Shown here in pieces: positions 54,735 through 64,000 of a stretch of 64,000 nt of DNA. Position numbers and translations under genes: made by a program. The notes below the pieces were generated by a model. That model worked only from the letters and a program-made list of their open reading frames with translations, had not been told where the DNA came from and ran no database searches. Source of the stretch: Rhodococcus sp. IEGM 1381 (GTDB lineage: Bacteria; Actinomycetota; Actinomycetes; Mycobacteriales; Mycobacteriaceae); NCBI RefSeq assembly GCF_030056795.1, contig NZ_JASHKQ010000009.1, forward strand, positions 115,085-179,084, written 5' to 3'. Position 1 is the stretch's first letter; each line of letters begins with the position of its first letter.

Positions 54735-56732
54735 GTGATACCGGGTTCGATGCTCGATCGTCGATACCGTATCGACGGACCGATCGCACGGGGCGGTATG
54801 TCGACGGTCTATCGCGGCCTCGACACCAGGCTCGATCGCCCGGTCGCGGTGAAGATCATGGATCCGAAGTTCGCCGAGGATCCGCAGTTCGTCCAGCGAT
54901 TCGAGTTCGAGGCACGGGCCGTGGCCAGGCTCAGCCATCCGGGCCTCGTCGCTGTCTACGACCACGGGCGGGACGGCGAGCACGCCTTCCTGGTCATGGA
55001 ACTCGTCGAGGGCGGGACTCTGCGTGAGCTCCTGCGTGAGCGTGGCCCGATGCCACCGCACGCGGCGGTCGCCGTCGTGCGGCCGGTTCTCGAGGCGCTC
55101 GCGGTCGCCCACCGAGCAGGGTTGGTGCACCGCGACATCAAACCCGAGAACATTCTGATCAGTGACGACGGCGACGTGAAGATCGCCGATTTCGGACTCG
55201 TGCGCGCCATCGCAGCCTCCACGGTCACGTCCAGCAGTGTGATTCTGGGCACCGCCGCGTACCTGTCTCCCGAGCAGGTCACCACCGGCTCGGCGTCCGC
55301 GAGCAGCGACGTCTACGGCGTCGGGATCGTGCTTTTCGAGCTGCTGACCGGACGCACCCCGTTCACCGGCGACACCTCGCTGTCCATCGCCTATCAGCGC
55401 ATCGACAACGACGTACCGCTCCCCTCCACCTTCATTGCGGGCGTTCCGCCGCAGTTCGACGACGTGGTCCAGCACGCGACCGTCCGCGCCCCGGAACACC
55501 GGTACCGCAACGCCGACGACATGGCGCGCGCGCTGCGCGGGGCCGCGTCGGCACTGGCGCTGCCGGACTATCGAGTACCCGCGCCGAAGCGATCGGCCGA
55601 GCATCTGAGCTCCGCCGCCGCAGGAGCACCGACGACGGTGGCCGGTGATCGTGCTCCGTCCGCTCGCACCCAGGTGGTCCAGGATTCTCCGCCCCCGCCC
55701 CCGCAACACGGGGTGCAGCACACCAGGGTGGTGACGTCACCGACCTCACGAGGTGTCGAATACAGCCCGGAGGACGACTATGCGCCGCCCGCCGATCCAC
55801 CTGCGACGGGCCGAGGGCAGTACCGTTTCCCGGACTTCGAGGCAGATCGACAGCGCTCGCGTCGAGTGATCGTCATCTGGCTCCTTGTCGTCGCCCTCCT
55901 CGCCGTGCTCGTCGGCTTCGGCGGCTGGTGGATGGGGTCAGGTCGTTACACCGCCGTCCCGATGGTCGACGGGCTCGACACCACCGGTGCCACCAGCGCC
56001 GTCGAGGCCGCCGGGCTGCAAGCTGCGGTGCGCGGAACCTACTCGGACTCCGTGGACACCGACCTTCTCATCGGCACCGACCCCACCGGCGGATCGCGAA
56101 TCGCCAAGGGCGACACAGTGTTTCTGCTGGTGTCACTGGGTAGCCCGAGTGTCCCCTCGATCGACGCGAGCGCGTCCGTCGCCGATATGGAACAGCAACT
56201 GCGAGACCGGACCTTCACTCCCGTCGACGGCGGCGAGGCCTTCAGCACCACCGCTCCCATCGGCGGGGTCGCAGCACTGGACCCACCGCCCGGCACTGTC
56301 CTGACCACCGGAAGCTCGGTGACGGTACTGCGCAGCAAAGGCGCGCCGCCGGTCGAGGTGCCCGACGTACGCGGCCAGAGCGTCGACCAGGCCCGCACGA
56401 CGCTCGAATCTGTGGGAATCACCGTCGGCGAGGTTCGGGAGAGGTTCGACGACGAGACCGACGGCGGCAAGACGATCGGAACGACGCCGGAAGCCGGGCA
56501 GACGGTCAGATCGGGAAGCACCGCCGTGCTCGAAGTGTCCAACGCCGTCACCGTGCCGTCGCTGCTCGGGCGTTCGGTCGGTTCGGCGCGCACGACGCTC
56601 GCAGCCCTGGGCTTGACCATCGACGTCCGTCAGGTAGTCGATACGGACGGCTCGCTGGTGATCACCCAGAGCCCCGGAGCCGGTTCCAATTTGGAACCGG
56701 GCTCCGAGGTGATGGTCGTCTCGCTCCCCTGA
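54735..56732 (+). CDS. pknL: Serine/threonine protein kinase PknL with PASTA repeats
   Basis: A 665-residue transmembrane kinase. The cytoplasmic kinase domain (about residues 10-275) has the P-loop IARGGMSTVYRG, the Lys in RPVAVKIMD, the catalytic loop VHRDIKPENILI, DFG in IADFGLVRA and YLSPEQV in the activation segment. A Pro-rich juxtamembrane linker precedes the TM segment (VIVIWLLVVALLAVLVGFGG). Four extracytoplasmic PASTA domains of about 65 residues follow, such as VEVPDVRGQSVDQARTTLES, which sense peptidoglycan fragments in the PknB class. M. tuberculosis PknL lacks PASTA, while corynebacterial PknL has them. GTG 54735 follows GAGAGGAGG. It is divergent from its probable substrate. 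Confidence 0.95.
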   Translation: MIPGSMLDRRYRIDGPIARGGMSTVYRGLDTRLDRPVAVKIMDPKFAEDPQFVQRFEFEARAVARLSHPGLVAVYDHGRDGEHAFLVMELVEGGTLRELLRERGPMPPHAAVAVVRPVLEALAVAHRAGLVHRDIKPENILISDDGDVKIADFGLVRAIAASTVTSSSVILGTAAYLSPEQVTTGSASASSDVYGVGIVLFELLTGRTPFTGDTSLSIAYQRIDNDVPLPSTFIAGVPPQFDDVVQHATVRAPEHRYRNADDMARALRGAASALALPDYRVPAPKRSAEHLSSAAAGAPTTVAGDRAPSARTQVVQDSPPPPPQHGVQHTRVVTSPTSRGVEYSPEDDYAPPADPPATGRGQYRFPDFEADRQRSRRVIVIWLLVVALLAVLVGFGGWWMGSGRYTAVPMVDGLDTTGATSAVEAAGLQAAVRGTYSDSVDTDLLIGTDPTGGSRIAKGDTVFLLVSLGSPSVPSIDASASVADMEQQLRDRTFTPVDGGEAFSTTAPIGGVAALDPPPGTVLTTGSSVTVLRSKGAPPVEVPDVRGQSVDQARTTLESVGITVGEVRERFDDETDGGKTIGTTPEAGQTVRSGSTAVLEVSNAVTVPSLLGRSVGSARTTLAALGLTIDVRQVVDTDGSLVITQSPGAGSNLEPGSEVMVVSLP

Positions 56733-56751
56733 GCCGGATGTTGCGGCCTGA

Positions 56752-58182
<1,431 letters not shown>

Positions 58183-58674
58183 TCACCCGCGGTGCGAGAA
58201 CTCCTCGATCGCCTGGAACTTCGCCAGATTGTGCCGGGCATCGGCGAGCGCATCGTGAGCGTCGTCGGGCACCGGCGGCAGCTCGGGGCTGCCGCGATCC
58301 TCCCAGTGCTGGCGCAGCTCACGGCTGAACCGCGGCAACGAACGGGGCAACTCGGTCATCGAACCCCACAGCTGACACAGCGCCACGTGATCGTACGCAG
58401 CCACCCACGCCCACAGTTCGACCTCGGCACCGTAGTGGGGCACCAGGAACTCGAGTAGTTCGTCACGGATTCGAGACCGACTCATCCAGAGCGGCGACGA
58501 GTACGGTGGCAACTTGGGCAGCACGTTGCGTCGAACCCAGCGGCCTGCGCGCTCGGGATCGAACTCGGAGGACACCGCATAGAATTCGCGACCGTCCTCC
58601 GAAACCACACCGATCGAGACCAACTCGATTGTGCGACCATCCTCGATGAACTCTGTGTCGTAGAAGTAGCGCAC
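58183..58674 (-). CDS. 3'-5' exoribonuclease (Rv2179c type)
   Basis: A 163-residue RNase of the DnaQ-like fold described for Rv2179c. The catalytic Asp-Glu pair is in RYFYDTEFIEDGRTIELVS at the N-terminus; the other acidic residues are in AYDHVALCQLWG and DAHDALADARHNLAKFQAI (motif III DxxxD). GTG 58674 is chosen because YFYDTEF starts the family; the longer frame from 58818 is not conserved. It cleaves single-stranded RNA 3' overhangs in the characterised homologue. It lies 45 nt upstream of aroG on the same strand. Confidence 0.9.
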   Translation of the reverse strand: MRYFYDTEFIEDGRTIELVSIGVVSEDGREFYAVSSEFDPERAGRWVRRNVLPKLPPYSSPLWMSRSRIRDELLEFLVPHYGAEVELWAWVAAYDHVALCQLWGSMTELPRSLPRFSRELRQHWEDRGSPELPPVPDDAHDALADARHNLAKFQAIEEFSHRG

Positions 58675-58754
58675 GCGGCTCACCCTAGCGCGTGCCCCGA
58701 CACCTCCCCACGTACCGGTAGTCCGAATCCGAACAGCCCCGAAAGGCCCACGTT

Positions 58755-60047
58755 GTGACTTCGCCCGACACCAACCGTCCGACCGCCGAGGCATCGGAGC
58801 CGGCCGGTCAGACGCCACGTCGGTGGCCGCGGTGGGCTGTCGCGTCGAGCAGGATCGTGGTCCTGATCGCCGCCGCAGTCGGCGTCTTGTTCCACCTCAA
58901 CGGCTTTCCGGGTCTCCGTGCTCTGGGCGAGCACTACCGACTCGACCTGGACGTGTATCGACTCGGCGGTCAGGTGTTCGCGGAGGGCGGGGACCTGTAC
59001 GGGCAGTTGCCGCCGATCGCGACCGGCACGACGCTGCCGTTCACCTATCCCCCGATCGCCGCGGCGATCTTCAGCCCGCTGTCGTCGGTGTCGCTCTACG
59101 CCGCGTCGATCGCCGTCACTGTGCTGTCCATGCTCTTGCTGCTGGTAACCGTCGTAGTCACCCTCACCTCGCTCGGAATTTGTCCCCGCACGCTCGTGTG
59201 GTGGTCTGCCGGAGCAGTGTTCGCGTTGTCGGTGCTCGTACTGGAGCCGGTCACCTCGACGCTGAACTACGGACAGATCAACATCGTGCTGATGGCGTTC
59301 GTGGCCCTCGACTGCCTGCCGAAGAAGACTCCGTGGCCGCGAGGGGTCCTGATCGGTCTCGTGGCCGCCGTCAAGCTCACGCCTGCCGTGTTCGTGTTGT
59401 TCTTTCTGTTGCGCAAGGACTTTCGCGCTGCAGTGGTCTCGGTTCTGAGTTTTGCGGTATTCACCGCAATCGGCTTCGCGCTGACGTGGTCGGACTCGGT
59501 GAAGTACTGGACCGAGACCATCGTCGATTCCGATCGGATCGGTGGCCCGGCCTACCCGCCGAACCAGTCGATCACCGGCGTGCTCGCGCGCCTGGGATTG
59601 GACGAGCTGCCGCGGTCGATCCTGTGGATCGCATTGTCGGTGGTGGTACTCGGTATAGCGGCGGTGGCGATGCGAAAGGCGTTCGCGGCCGGGCAGATTG
59701 CCCTGGCCCTGACGATCAACGCCATGTTCGGTCTACTGGTCTCGCCGGTGTCGTGGTCGCATCACTGGGTGTGGGCGGTTCCGTTCACCATCGTGCTCAC
59801 AGTCCTCGGCTATCGCCGCCGCAGTGCGCTGCTGCTGATTCTGGTTGCAATCGGGCTTGCGCTGATGGTCTATCCGCCGCATTGGAAGCTCGGCGAGGGA
59901 CGATGGAGCGGGCTCGGCTGGCCGTTGCTCGACCAGTTCGCGGCCTCCGCCTACGTGTGGTGGGCATTGGCTTCGATCGTCGCCCTCGCGGCGATCAGCT
60001 TCTCCGACCGCTCGAAGACAGCGAACGAAGCCGCCGCGATTCACTGA
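58755..60047 (+). CDS. GT87-family alpha-(1->2)-mannosyltransferase (Rv2181-like)
   Basis: A 430-residue polytopic GT-C enzyme of the DUF2029/GT87 family. Its M. tuberculosis homologue Rv2181 adds alpha-1,2-mannose branches to lipomannan and lipoarabinomannan from polyprenyl-phosphate mannose. About ten TM segments are seen. The first loop contains YRLDLDVYRLGGQVFAEGGD with the conserved Asp residues, then TLPFTYPPIAAAIFSPL; NYGQINIVLMAF and SPVSWSHHWVWAVP are family signatures. GTG 58755 has GAAAGG upstream. It acts on the same glycolipids as mptA, 5 kb away. Polyprenyl-mannose use is inferred from family. Confidence 0.91.
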   Translation: MTSPDTNRPTAEASEPAGQTPRRWPRWAVASSRIVVLIAAAVGVLFHLNGFPGLRALGEHYRLDLDVYRLGGQVFAEGGDLYGQLPPIATGTTLPFTYPPIAAAIFSPLSSVSLYAASIAVTVLSMLLLLVTVVVTLTSLGICPRTLVWWSAGAVFALSVLVLEPVTSTLNYGQINIVLMAFVALDCLPKKTPWPRGVLIGLVAAVKLTPAVFVLFFLLRKDFRAAVVSVLSFAVFTAIGFALTWSDSVKYWTETIVDSDRIGGPAYPPNQSITGVLARLGLDELPRSILWIALSVVVLGIAAVAMRKAFAAGQIALALTINAMFGLLVSPVSWSHHWVWAVPFTIVLTVLGYRRRSALLLILVAIGLALMVYPPHWKLGEGRWSGLGWPLLDQFAASAYVWWALASIVALAAISFSDRSKTANEAAAIH

Positions 60048-60070
60048 TCGCGGTTGTTTTCGTGCAGGTT

Positions 60071-60799
60071 TCAGCTGGCCTTGGAGTCTGGGATGCGGCG
60101 AGCCGCGGGAGCCGAATCGGCAAGCGGTGCGTCCTTCTTCATCGAAGCGGCGTACACGTCCACGTATTCCTGGCCGGACAGCAACATCAGGTCGTACATC
60201 ACCTCGTCGGTGACGGCGCGCTCGACGAACCGATTGCCTGCCATGCCCTCGAAACGCGAGAAATCGATGGGCTTGCCGATGCGGATGGTGACCTTCGTTG
60301 GACGCCAGACACGTGAACCGATCGGGTTCATCTTCTCGGTGCCGATCATCGCGACCGGAATCACCTGAACTCCGGTTTGCAGCGCCAGCCGCGCCATACC
60401 GGTTTTGCCCTTGTACAACCGAGCGTCGGGAGACCTGGTGCCCTCGGGATAGATGCCGAGAACCTTCCCCGCTTCGATCACGCGCACGCCCGCATCGAGG
60501 GCGTCCTGTGCTGCGTCGGCTCCGGTGCGATCGATCGGGACCTGCCCCACTGCGGTGAAGAACCACTTCTGAAAGGCACCTTTGAGGCCGGGACCGGTGA
60601 AGTATTCGCTCTTGGCCAGGAAGGTGATGCGGCGAGGCGTCTTGAGCGGGAGGTAGAAGGAGTCGAGAACAGCTTTGTGGTTACTCGCCAGGATGACCGG
60701 ACCGTGCGTCGGAATGTTCTCCGCACCTTCGATGGTGGGCCGTCCCAGGGCGATGAGCAGGGGCCCGATGAAGACGTACTTAACCAGCCAGTACCACAT
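60071..60799 (-). CDS. 1-acylglycerol-3-phosphate acyltransferase (PlsC family)
   Basis: A membrane-associated acyltransferase of 242 residues that esterifies lysophosphatidate or a related acceptor. Catalytic block I is VILASNHKAVLDSFYLPL (NHxxxxD; His and Asp), block II RRITFLAKSEYFTG, block III GIYPEGTRSPDARLYKGKTG and block IV VIPVAMIGTEKM. The N-terminus (MWYWLVKYVFIGPLL) is a membrane anchor. ATG 60799 has GGGAG 7 nt upstream; ATG 60805 is too close to it. It corresponds to Rv2182c. Acceptor specificity cannot be read. Confidence 0.92.
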   Translation of the reverse strand: MWYWLVKYVFIGPLLIALGRPTIEGAENIPTHGPVILASNHKAVLDSFYLPLKTPRRITFLAKSEYFTGPGLKGAFQKWFFTAVGQVPIDRTGADAAQDALDAGVRVIEAGKVLGIYPEGTRSPDARLYKGKTGMARLALQTGVQVIPVAMIGTEKMNPIGSRVWRPTKVTIRIGKPIDFSRFEGMAGNRFVERAVTDEVMYDLMLLSGQEYVDVYAASMKKDAPLADSAPAARRIPDSKAS

Positions 60800-60977
60800 T
60801 GACATGCTCCCTGATGATGGTCGGGACATCGTTTGGTGCCGGCTCCCGCGAGCGAGAATCGACCGCGGCCGTGCGTCCTGGAACCGTGCCGCGTAGTGAA
60901 CTGTACCCACGGTTTATGACACCAGCCACATCATCGGAGACTCCGGGACAGAGCTCACACGATACGGACCGACCCGG

Positions 60978-61952
60978 TCAGCGCACGCCGGTGACGAACT
61001 GGGTCCGGGCCAGCTCTGCGGCCCCGATCATGCCCGCCGCTTCGCCCAGTTGCGTACTTCGAATACGAGCCAACGGTCGATGGCCCGTACCGGTCACCAG
61101 CTCCGCGTATTTGTCGGTCGCACGGGCGAGAAATTGACTCGACGACGTGGCCACTCCCCCGGCCAGCACGATCAGATCGGGGTCGTACACGTCACTGACC
61201 ATCGACAGTCCGACTCCGAGCCACTGCGCGAAATCCTCCATCGTTCGTCGGGCGATCGAATCACCGTCCTGCGCGGCAGTGGCGATCCGACGACCTGTCA
61301 ACGAGCCCGGATCGAGGAACACCTCACGGGCCAGAGTCGTCGACGACGACGGGTCGGCGGCGAGGAACTCGACTGCGGTGTCCACCAGCGCAGTGCCACT
61401 GCAGTACCGCTCCCAGCAGCCACGCTTGCCACAGGGGCAGGCCCGGCCGTCCGGAACCACCTGAATGTGGCCGAGCTCCGGTGCCACGCCGTGGCTGCCG
61501 CGGTAGATCCTGCCGTCGATCAGCAGCGCCGCGCCGATTCCGGTACCTATTGCCACCATCACCACGTTGCGACCACCGGATGCGGCTCCGAATCGATATT
61601 CGGCCCACGCCGCCGAGTTGGCGTCGTGTTCGAGTAGCACCGGAAGTCCGATCCGCTTGCTCATCTCGGTTGCGACGGGGGTGTTCACCCACGGCAGATG
61701 CGGAGCGAACCGAACTGTCGTGCGCTCGGAATCGATGAATCCTGCAACCGCGAGCCCGACGGCGGCGATGTCGTGTCGCCCGGCCAGCTCCTGCACGGCA
61801 CGGTCGAGCCCGCGCTCGAGTGCCCGCGCGGTGTGCGGAGTGGGAGCAGCTGTCGAGTCGAGCACTTGCCCCTCGGCGTCGACGACCGAGGCCCGCAGGC
61901 TCGTCCCGCCCACGTCGATGCCGACCGTCAGTCGCTGCTGGTGTCGTTTCAT
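60978..61952 (-). CDS. glk: ROK-family glucokinase
   Basis: A 324-residue sugar kinase of the ROK family, most likely ATP-dependent glucokinase, as in the corynebacterial gene next to plsC. The phosphate-1 motif is TVGIDVGGTSLRASVVD. PVLLEHDANSAAWAEYRFG holds the catalytic Asp, VAIGTGIGAALLIDG is phosphate-2, and PCGKRGCWERYCSG is the ROK zinc motif. LIVLAGGVATSSSQF is the adenosine site. Met 61952 is chosen; the frame upstream has no conserved sequence. There is no polyphosphate-glucokinase signature. It is the only clear central-carbon enzyme in this stretch. Confidence 0.9.
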   Translation of the reverse strand: MKRHQQRLTVGIDVGGTSLRASVVDAEGQVLDSTAAPTPHTARALERGLDRAVQELAGRHDIAAVGLAVAGFIDSERTTVRFAPHLPWVNTPVATEMSKRIGLPVLLEHDANSAAWAEYRFGAASGGRNVVMVAIGTGIGAALLIDGRIYRGSHGVAPELGHIQVVPDGRACPCGKRGCWERYCSGTALVDTAVEFLAADPSSSTTLAREVFLDPGSLTGRRIATAAQDGDSIARRTMEDFAQWLGVGLSMVSDVYDPDLIVLAGGVATSSSQFLARATDKYAELVTGTGHRPLARIRSTQLGEAAGMIGAAELARTQFVTGVR

Positions 61953-62016
61953 TCGTTGATGCCTTTCTCCGCCGTCCCCCACACGGCTGTCACCGATCGG
62001 TCCGCGGGCTCACCCG

Positions 62017-62529
62017 TCACGGACGATCCTGCGTGTCCGATCGTGAACTGTTCACTCGAACGGTAATCGGAACGAACGCCGCCCGACGTTCGCCCGGGGT
62101 ATTCGTGTCGACCGACACGTTCGAGAGGTCGACCGGTTCGGTCGACGTCGGGTCCGGCCCGGGACCTGACGGCGAGGGTTCCGCAGGGGTCGCGGCGGTC
62201 GGACCGGTTCTGGTGTTCATGTGTTCGGTGTTCGTGTGGTCGGTGTTCGTGTGGTCGGTGTTCGTGTGGTCGGTGTTCGTGTGGTCGGCGAGCAGCTGGC
62301 GCAGCAGCGCGATGATCACCGTACCCTCGGAGGCCACCAGTTCGACCAGATCGTGCCGCTCGCCGCGCACCAGTGCAGCAAGCGCACACACCGGACACCA
62401 ACTGCAGCCCTGTTGATCACGTTCCTGCTGAGTCTCTGCAACCCGGCGCAGGATGGGGTCGAGCCGAGTCAGCACGGTGTCGGCCAGGGCCAGCAGATCG
62501 GACCCCAGCTCGGAATGCCCGGAAGTCAT
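62017..62529 (-). CDS. Hypothetical protein with pentapeptide (DHTNT) repeats, Rv2183c position
   Basis: A 170-residue soluble protein without a recognised catalytic domain. The N-terminal half is helical (ELGSDLLALADTVLTRLDPI, RRVAETQQERDQQ) and contains CSWCPVCAL, a CxxCxxC cluster that could bind metal; a second helix is LVELVASEGTVIIALLRQLL. Then five pentapeptides run in tandem (four DHTNT and one EHMNT), encoded by a 15-bp repeat, followed by an acidic, Thr/Pro-rich tail. It lies between glk and the ArsA-like ATPase, the place of Rv2183c. ATG 62529 is used with GGGGTG upstream. Function unknown; partnership with the ATPase is a guess. Confidence 0.75.
   Translation of the reverse strand: MTSGHSELGSDLLALADTVLTRLDPILRRVAETQQERDQQGCSWCPVCALAALVRGERHDLVELVASEGTVIIALLRQLLADHTNTDHTNTDHTNTDHTNTEHMNTRTGPTAATPAEPSPSGPGPDPTSTEPVDLSNVSVDTNTPGERRAAFVPITVRVNSSRSDTQDRP
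62213..62287. repeat. 15-bp minisatellite (5 units) inside the hypothetical gene
   Basis: GTGTTCGTGTGGTCG is repeated exactly at 62228, 62243, 62258 and 62273; a fifth unit at 62213 differs at two bases. On the minus strand it encodes the pentapeptide repeat. The unit length is a multiple of three, so copy-number change keeps frame. Confidence 0.95.
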
Positions 62530-62558
62530 CGCTGCACCCCGAACGTCGTGCGCGGACT

Positions 62559-62596
62559 TGTCACCGTGGCCACACTTCCTGTCACAGTGGCCACAC
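62559..62596. repeat. 17-bp direct repeat at the ArsA / hypothetical gene junction
   Basis: TGTCACCGTGGCCACAC (62559-62575) and TGTCACAGTGGCCACAC (62580-62596) differ at one base and are 21 bp apart. The second includes the end of the ArsA-like gene. It could be an operator pair or a simple duplication. Confidence 0.6.
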
Positions 62597-63826
62597 GTCG
62601 GGATTCGGACGGAAACGCACCACCAGGCAGGGCCCGTCGAGCTCGGCGGAGTCTGCGATGCACCGACGAAGCACCGACGCCAACCTGATGCGCCGTCGCC
62701 TCCCGTCGGCACTGACTATCAAGTCGTCCTCCACTCGCCCCACACCCAGGGTCGTCGAATCCACCACCGGCAGTAGCATTCTCATCGCATACACGGATTC
62801 GAGCCCGCTTCCGGACTCGAGTACCACGGAGGGCTGCTCACCCCGCTCCGGCGCGCGCCGTTCGAGCAAGCTCGGTTCCAGGCGATCTGCCACGTCCTGC
62901 AAGGGCCCCAACCCTACCGGTTCACCAGGGGCCCGCTCCACCTCGACTATCGGTACGGTGCCGATACGTCGGCGCAGCTCGGTGACGGCGGCGAGCTGCG
63001 TGGCCCGCCAGCTCTCGAACCAGAACACAGCCGGATGGGCACCGACCAGACCGATCGACGACGAGTTGAGCCCCGGCAGAATCTTGTTGACGAGAACCCG
63101 ATCGATTCTGATTCCGAGCAGTGCCGCGGCCGACAGAGTTCGTTCGGCATCGACGACCGAGAGCTGTTCGGCAGTGACGACCACGGTTGCGCCGGTGCGC
63201 ACCGGGTCGGTGATCAGCGATCGAACCGAGTCGACTTGGGCGAGCACTCGCTCGATCATCGCCACCACGAGCGTGAGCCGCACGTCGGAACCGGTGCCGG
63301 CCACCATCCGATCGTGGTGCGGCCAGATCCGCTCCACGTACGCGGCCACGGTGTCGGGCAACTGCAGAGTTCTCAACGCATCAGCCGTAGCAGGCAGGTC
63401 CACTATCACTGTGTCCCAACGACCTTCGTCGACCAGACGATAGATCTCGTGCATCCCCAACAACTCTTCGATTCCCGGGAAGCCCAGCAGCTCCTCCGGC
63501 TCTATCGCCCCGAAGCTCACCCCGTGCTCGTGGCCCACCGACGCCATGGCCACCACGGAACCGAGCCCTCGATACCTCGCCTCGAGCAGACTCAGCGTAT
63601 CGATCTCGACGATGTCCAGGCCGGCCGTGACGGGTCGGACTCGGCACGGCTCCACGGACTCGTCATCGACAGCGCCGTCGGGCATGCCCGAAAACGCATC
63701 GGCGAGCGATGGTGCCTGATCCACGGAGGCGATCAACACCCGCTCGCCGGCCTTCGCCAGCCGCAGGCCCGACGCCGCCGCCAGCGTGGTTTTCCCCGCA
63801 CCGCCTTTGCCGAGGAACAGCATCAC
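62582..63826 (-). CDS. ArsA/GET3-like ATPase (Rv2184c type)
   Basis: A 414-residue P-loop ATPase of the ArsA/SIMIBI class. The deviant Walker A is MLFLGKGGAGKTTLAAASG at the very N-terminus; switch I is ASVDQAPSLADAF and switch II VIVDLPATADALRTLQLPD, in place of the canonical DTAPTGHTLRLL. The C-terminal region lacks the Cys residues of arsenite-binding ArsA. Actinobacteria often have a pair of such ATPases next to an SRPBCC protein, as here and at Rv2184c-Rv2185c. The role is not known; arsenic transport is unlikely. GTG 63826 and ATG 63823 are both possible starts. 29 nt follow the SRPBCC stop. Confidence 0.9.
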   Translation of the reverse strand: MMLFLGKGGAGKTTLAAASGLRLAKAGERVLIASVDQAPSLADAFSGMPDGAVDDESVEPCRVRPVTAGLDIVEIDTLSLLEARYRGLGSVVAMASVGHEHGVSFGAIEPEELLGFPGIEELLGMHEIYRLVDEGRWDTVIVDLPATADALRTLQLPDTVAAYVERIWPHHDRMVAGTGSDVRLTLVVAMIERVLAQVDSVRSLITDPVRTGATVVVTAEQLSVVDAERTLSAAALLGIRIDRVLVNKILPGLNSSSIGLVGAHPAVFWFESWRATQLAAVTELRRRIGTVPIVEVERAPGEPVGLGPLQDVADRLEPSLLERRAPERGEQPSVVLESGSGLESVYAMRMLLPVVDSTTLGVGRVEDDLIVSADGRRRRIRLASVLRRCIADSAELDGPCLVVRFRPNPDVWPL

Positions 63827-63855
63827 CGTGGTGCGGGGTTCGGTGCGAGCTTCGC

Positions 63856-64000
63856 TCAGCCTTCGACCCGCTTCTTCAATTCCTTGAGTGCAGTGTCGGT
63901 GATGACCTTCTCTGCCTTTCGCTTGAACAGGCCGATCATCGGGATGTTCAGGTCCACGGTGAGCTCGTACGTCACGTCGGTGCCGCTGCCGGTTTCGCGC
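63856..64000 (-). CDS. SRPBCC-family protein, C-terminal fragment (gene continues beyond window)
   Basis: Only the last 47 codons are in view: the frame reads ETGSGTDVTYELTVDLNIPM, then IGLFKRKAEKVITDTALKEL and KKRVEG before TGA at 63858-63856. This matches the end of a polyketide-cyclase/START-like (SRPBCC) small-ligand-binding protein such as Rv2185c (TB16.3). The long C-terminal helix is typical of the fold. It is the upstream neighbour of the ArsA-like ATPase in the same direction. The ligand is unknown. Confidence 0.85.
   Translation of the reverse strand, partial: RETGSGTDVTYELTVDLNIPMIGLFKRKAEKVITDTALKELKKRVEG

Overview
The window is a high-GC actinobacterial chromosome segment with almost no spacer DNA. 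Gene order and protein content point to the Mycobacteriales, most likely Rhodococcus or a close Nocardiaceae relative. Evidence is synteny with the Mycobacterium tuberculosis blocks around dnaE1-ilvA-treZ, ileS-dinX-lspA, wag31-ftsZ-mraZ and Rv2169c-Rv2185c, an F420-dependent-type nitroreductase, MptA, LppM and PknL homologues, and a CrtO-type carotenoid ketolase that I recognise from Rhodococcus. The genus call is inference. No insertion sequence, phage, CRISPR array, tRNA or rRNA was seen.

Layout. 1-5.8 kb: end of treZ (trehalose synthesis), a drug-efflux MFS gene with its divergent TetR regulator and paired operators, ilvA and a Ddn-like gene. 6-11.9 kb: dnaE1, an unknown anchored protein, an RluD-type pseudouridine synthase and lspA. 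12-14.3 kb: three small lipoproteins. 14.5-20 kb: dinB, def and ileS, with an ultrashort-stem-I T-box leader before ileS. 20-40.7 kb: the division and cell-wall (dcw) locus on the minus strand. It is transcribed mraZ-rsmH-ftsL-like-pbpB-murE-murF-mraY-murD-ftsW-murG-murC-ftsQ-ftsZ-pgeF-yggS-sepF-yggT-wag31, and most junctions are 4-nt GTGA overlaps. 40.7-42.5 kb: a regulatory region with MraZ-type repeats, then DUF3040 and HEPN-family genes and a perfect LexA-type palindrome. 42.5-54.2 kb: carotenoid and envelope genes (acetyltransferase, crtO, cruF-like, lppM, glycosyltransferase, metF on the other strand, crtE, crtI, mptA, crtB). 54.2-64 kb: a DNA-binding protein divergent from pknL, then aroG, an exoribonuclease, a GT87 mannosyltransferase, plsC, a ROK glucokinase, a repeat-containing hypothetical, an ArsA-like ATPase and the end of an SRPBCC gene.

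How the genes work together. The dcw genes make lipid II and the septum. wag31, mptA, the GT87 enzyme, plsC, lppM and pknL belong to the mycobacterial-type envelope. crtE, crtB, crtI, crtO, cruF-like and the glycosyltransferase could build a ketolated, hydroxylated and glycosylated carotenoid, but no lycopene cyclase is in view.

The least expected signals are regulatory or repetitive. They are a second, oppositely oriented MraZ-type repeat array, twin near-identical hairpins between mraZ and rsmH, a cluster of TCGAAC/GTTCGA palindromes including a perfect SOS-type box, a 15-bp repeat that reiterates the def start, and a pentapeptide VNTR gene. No obviously new multi-gene system was found.
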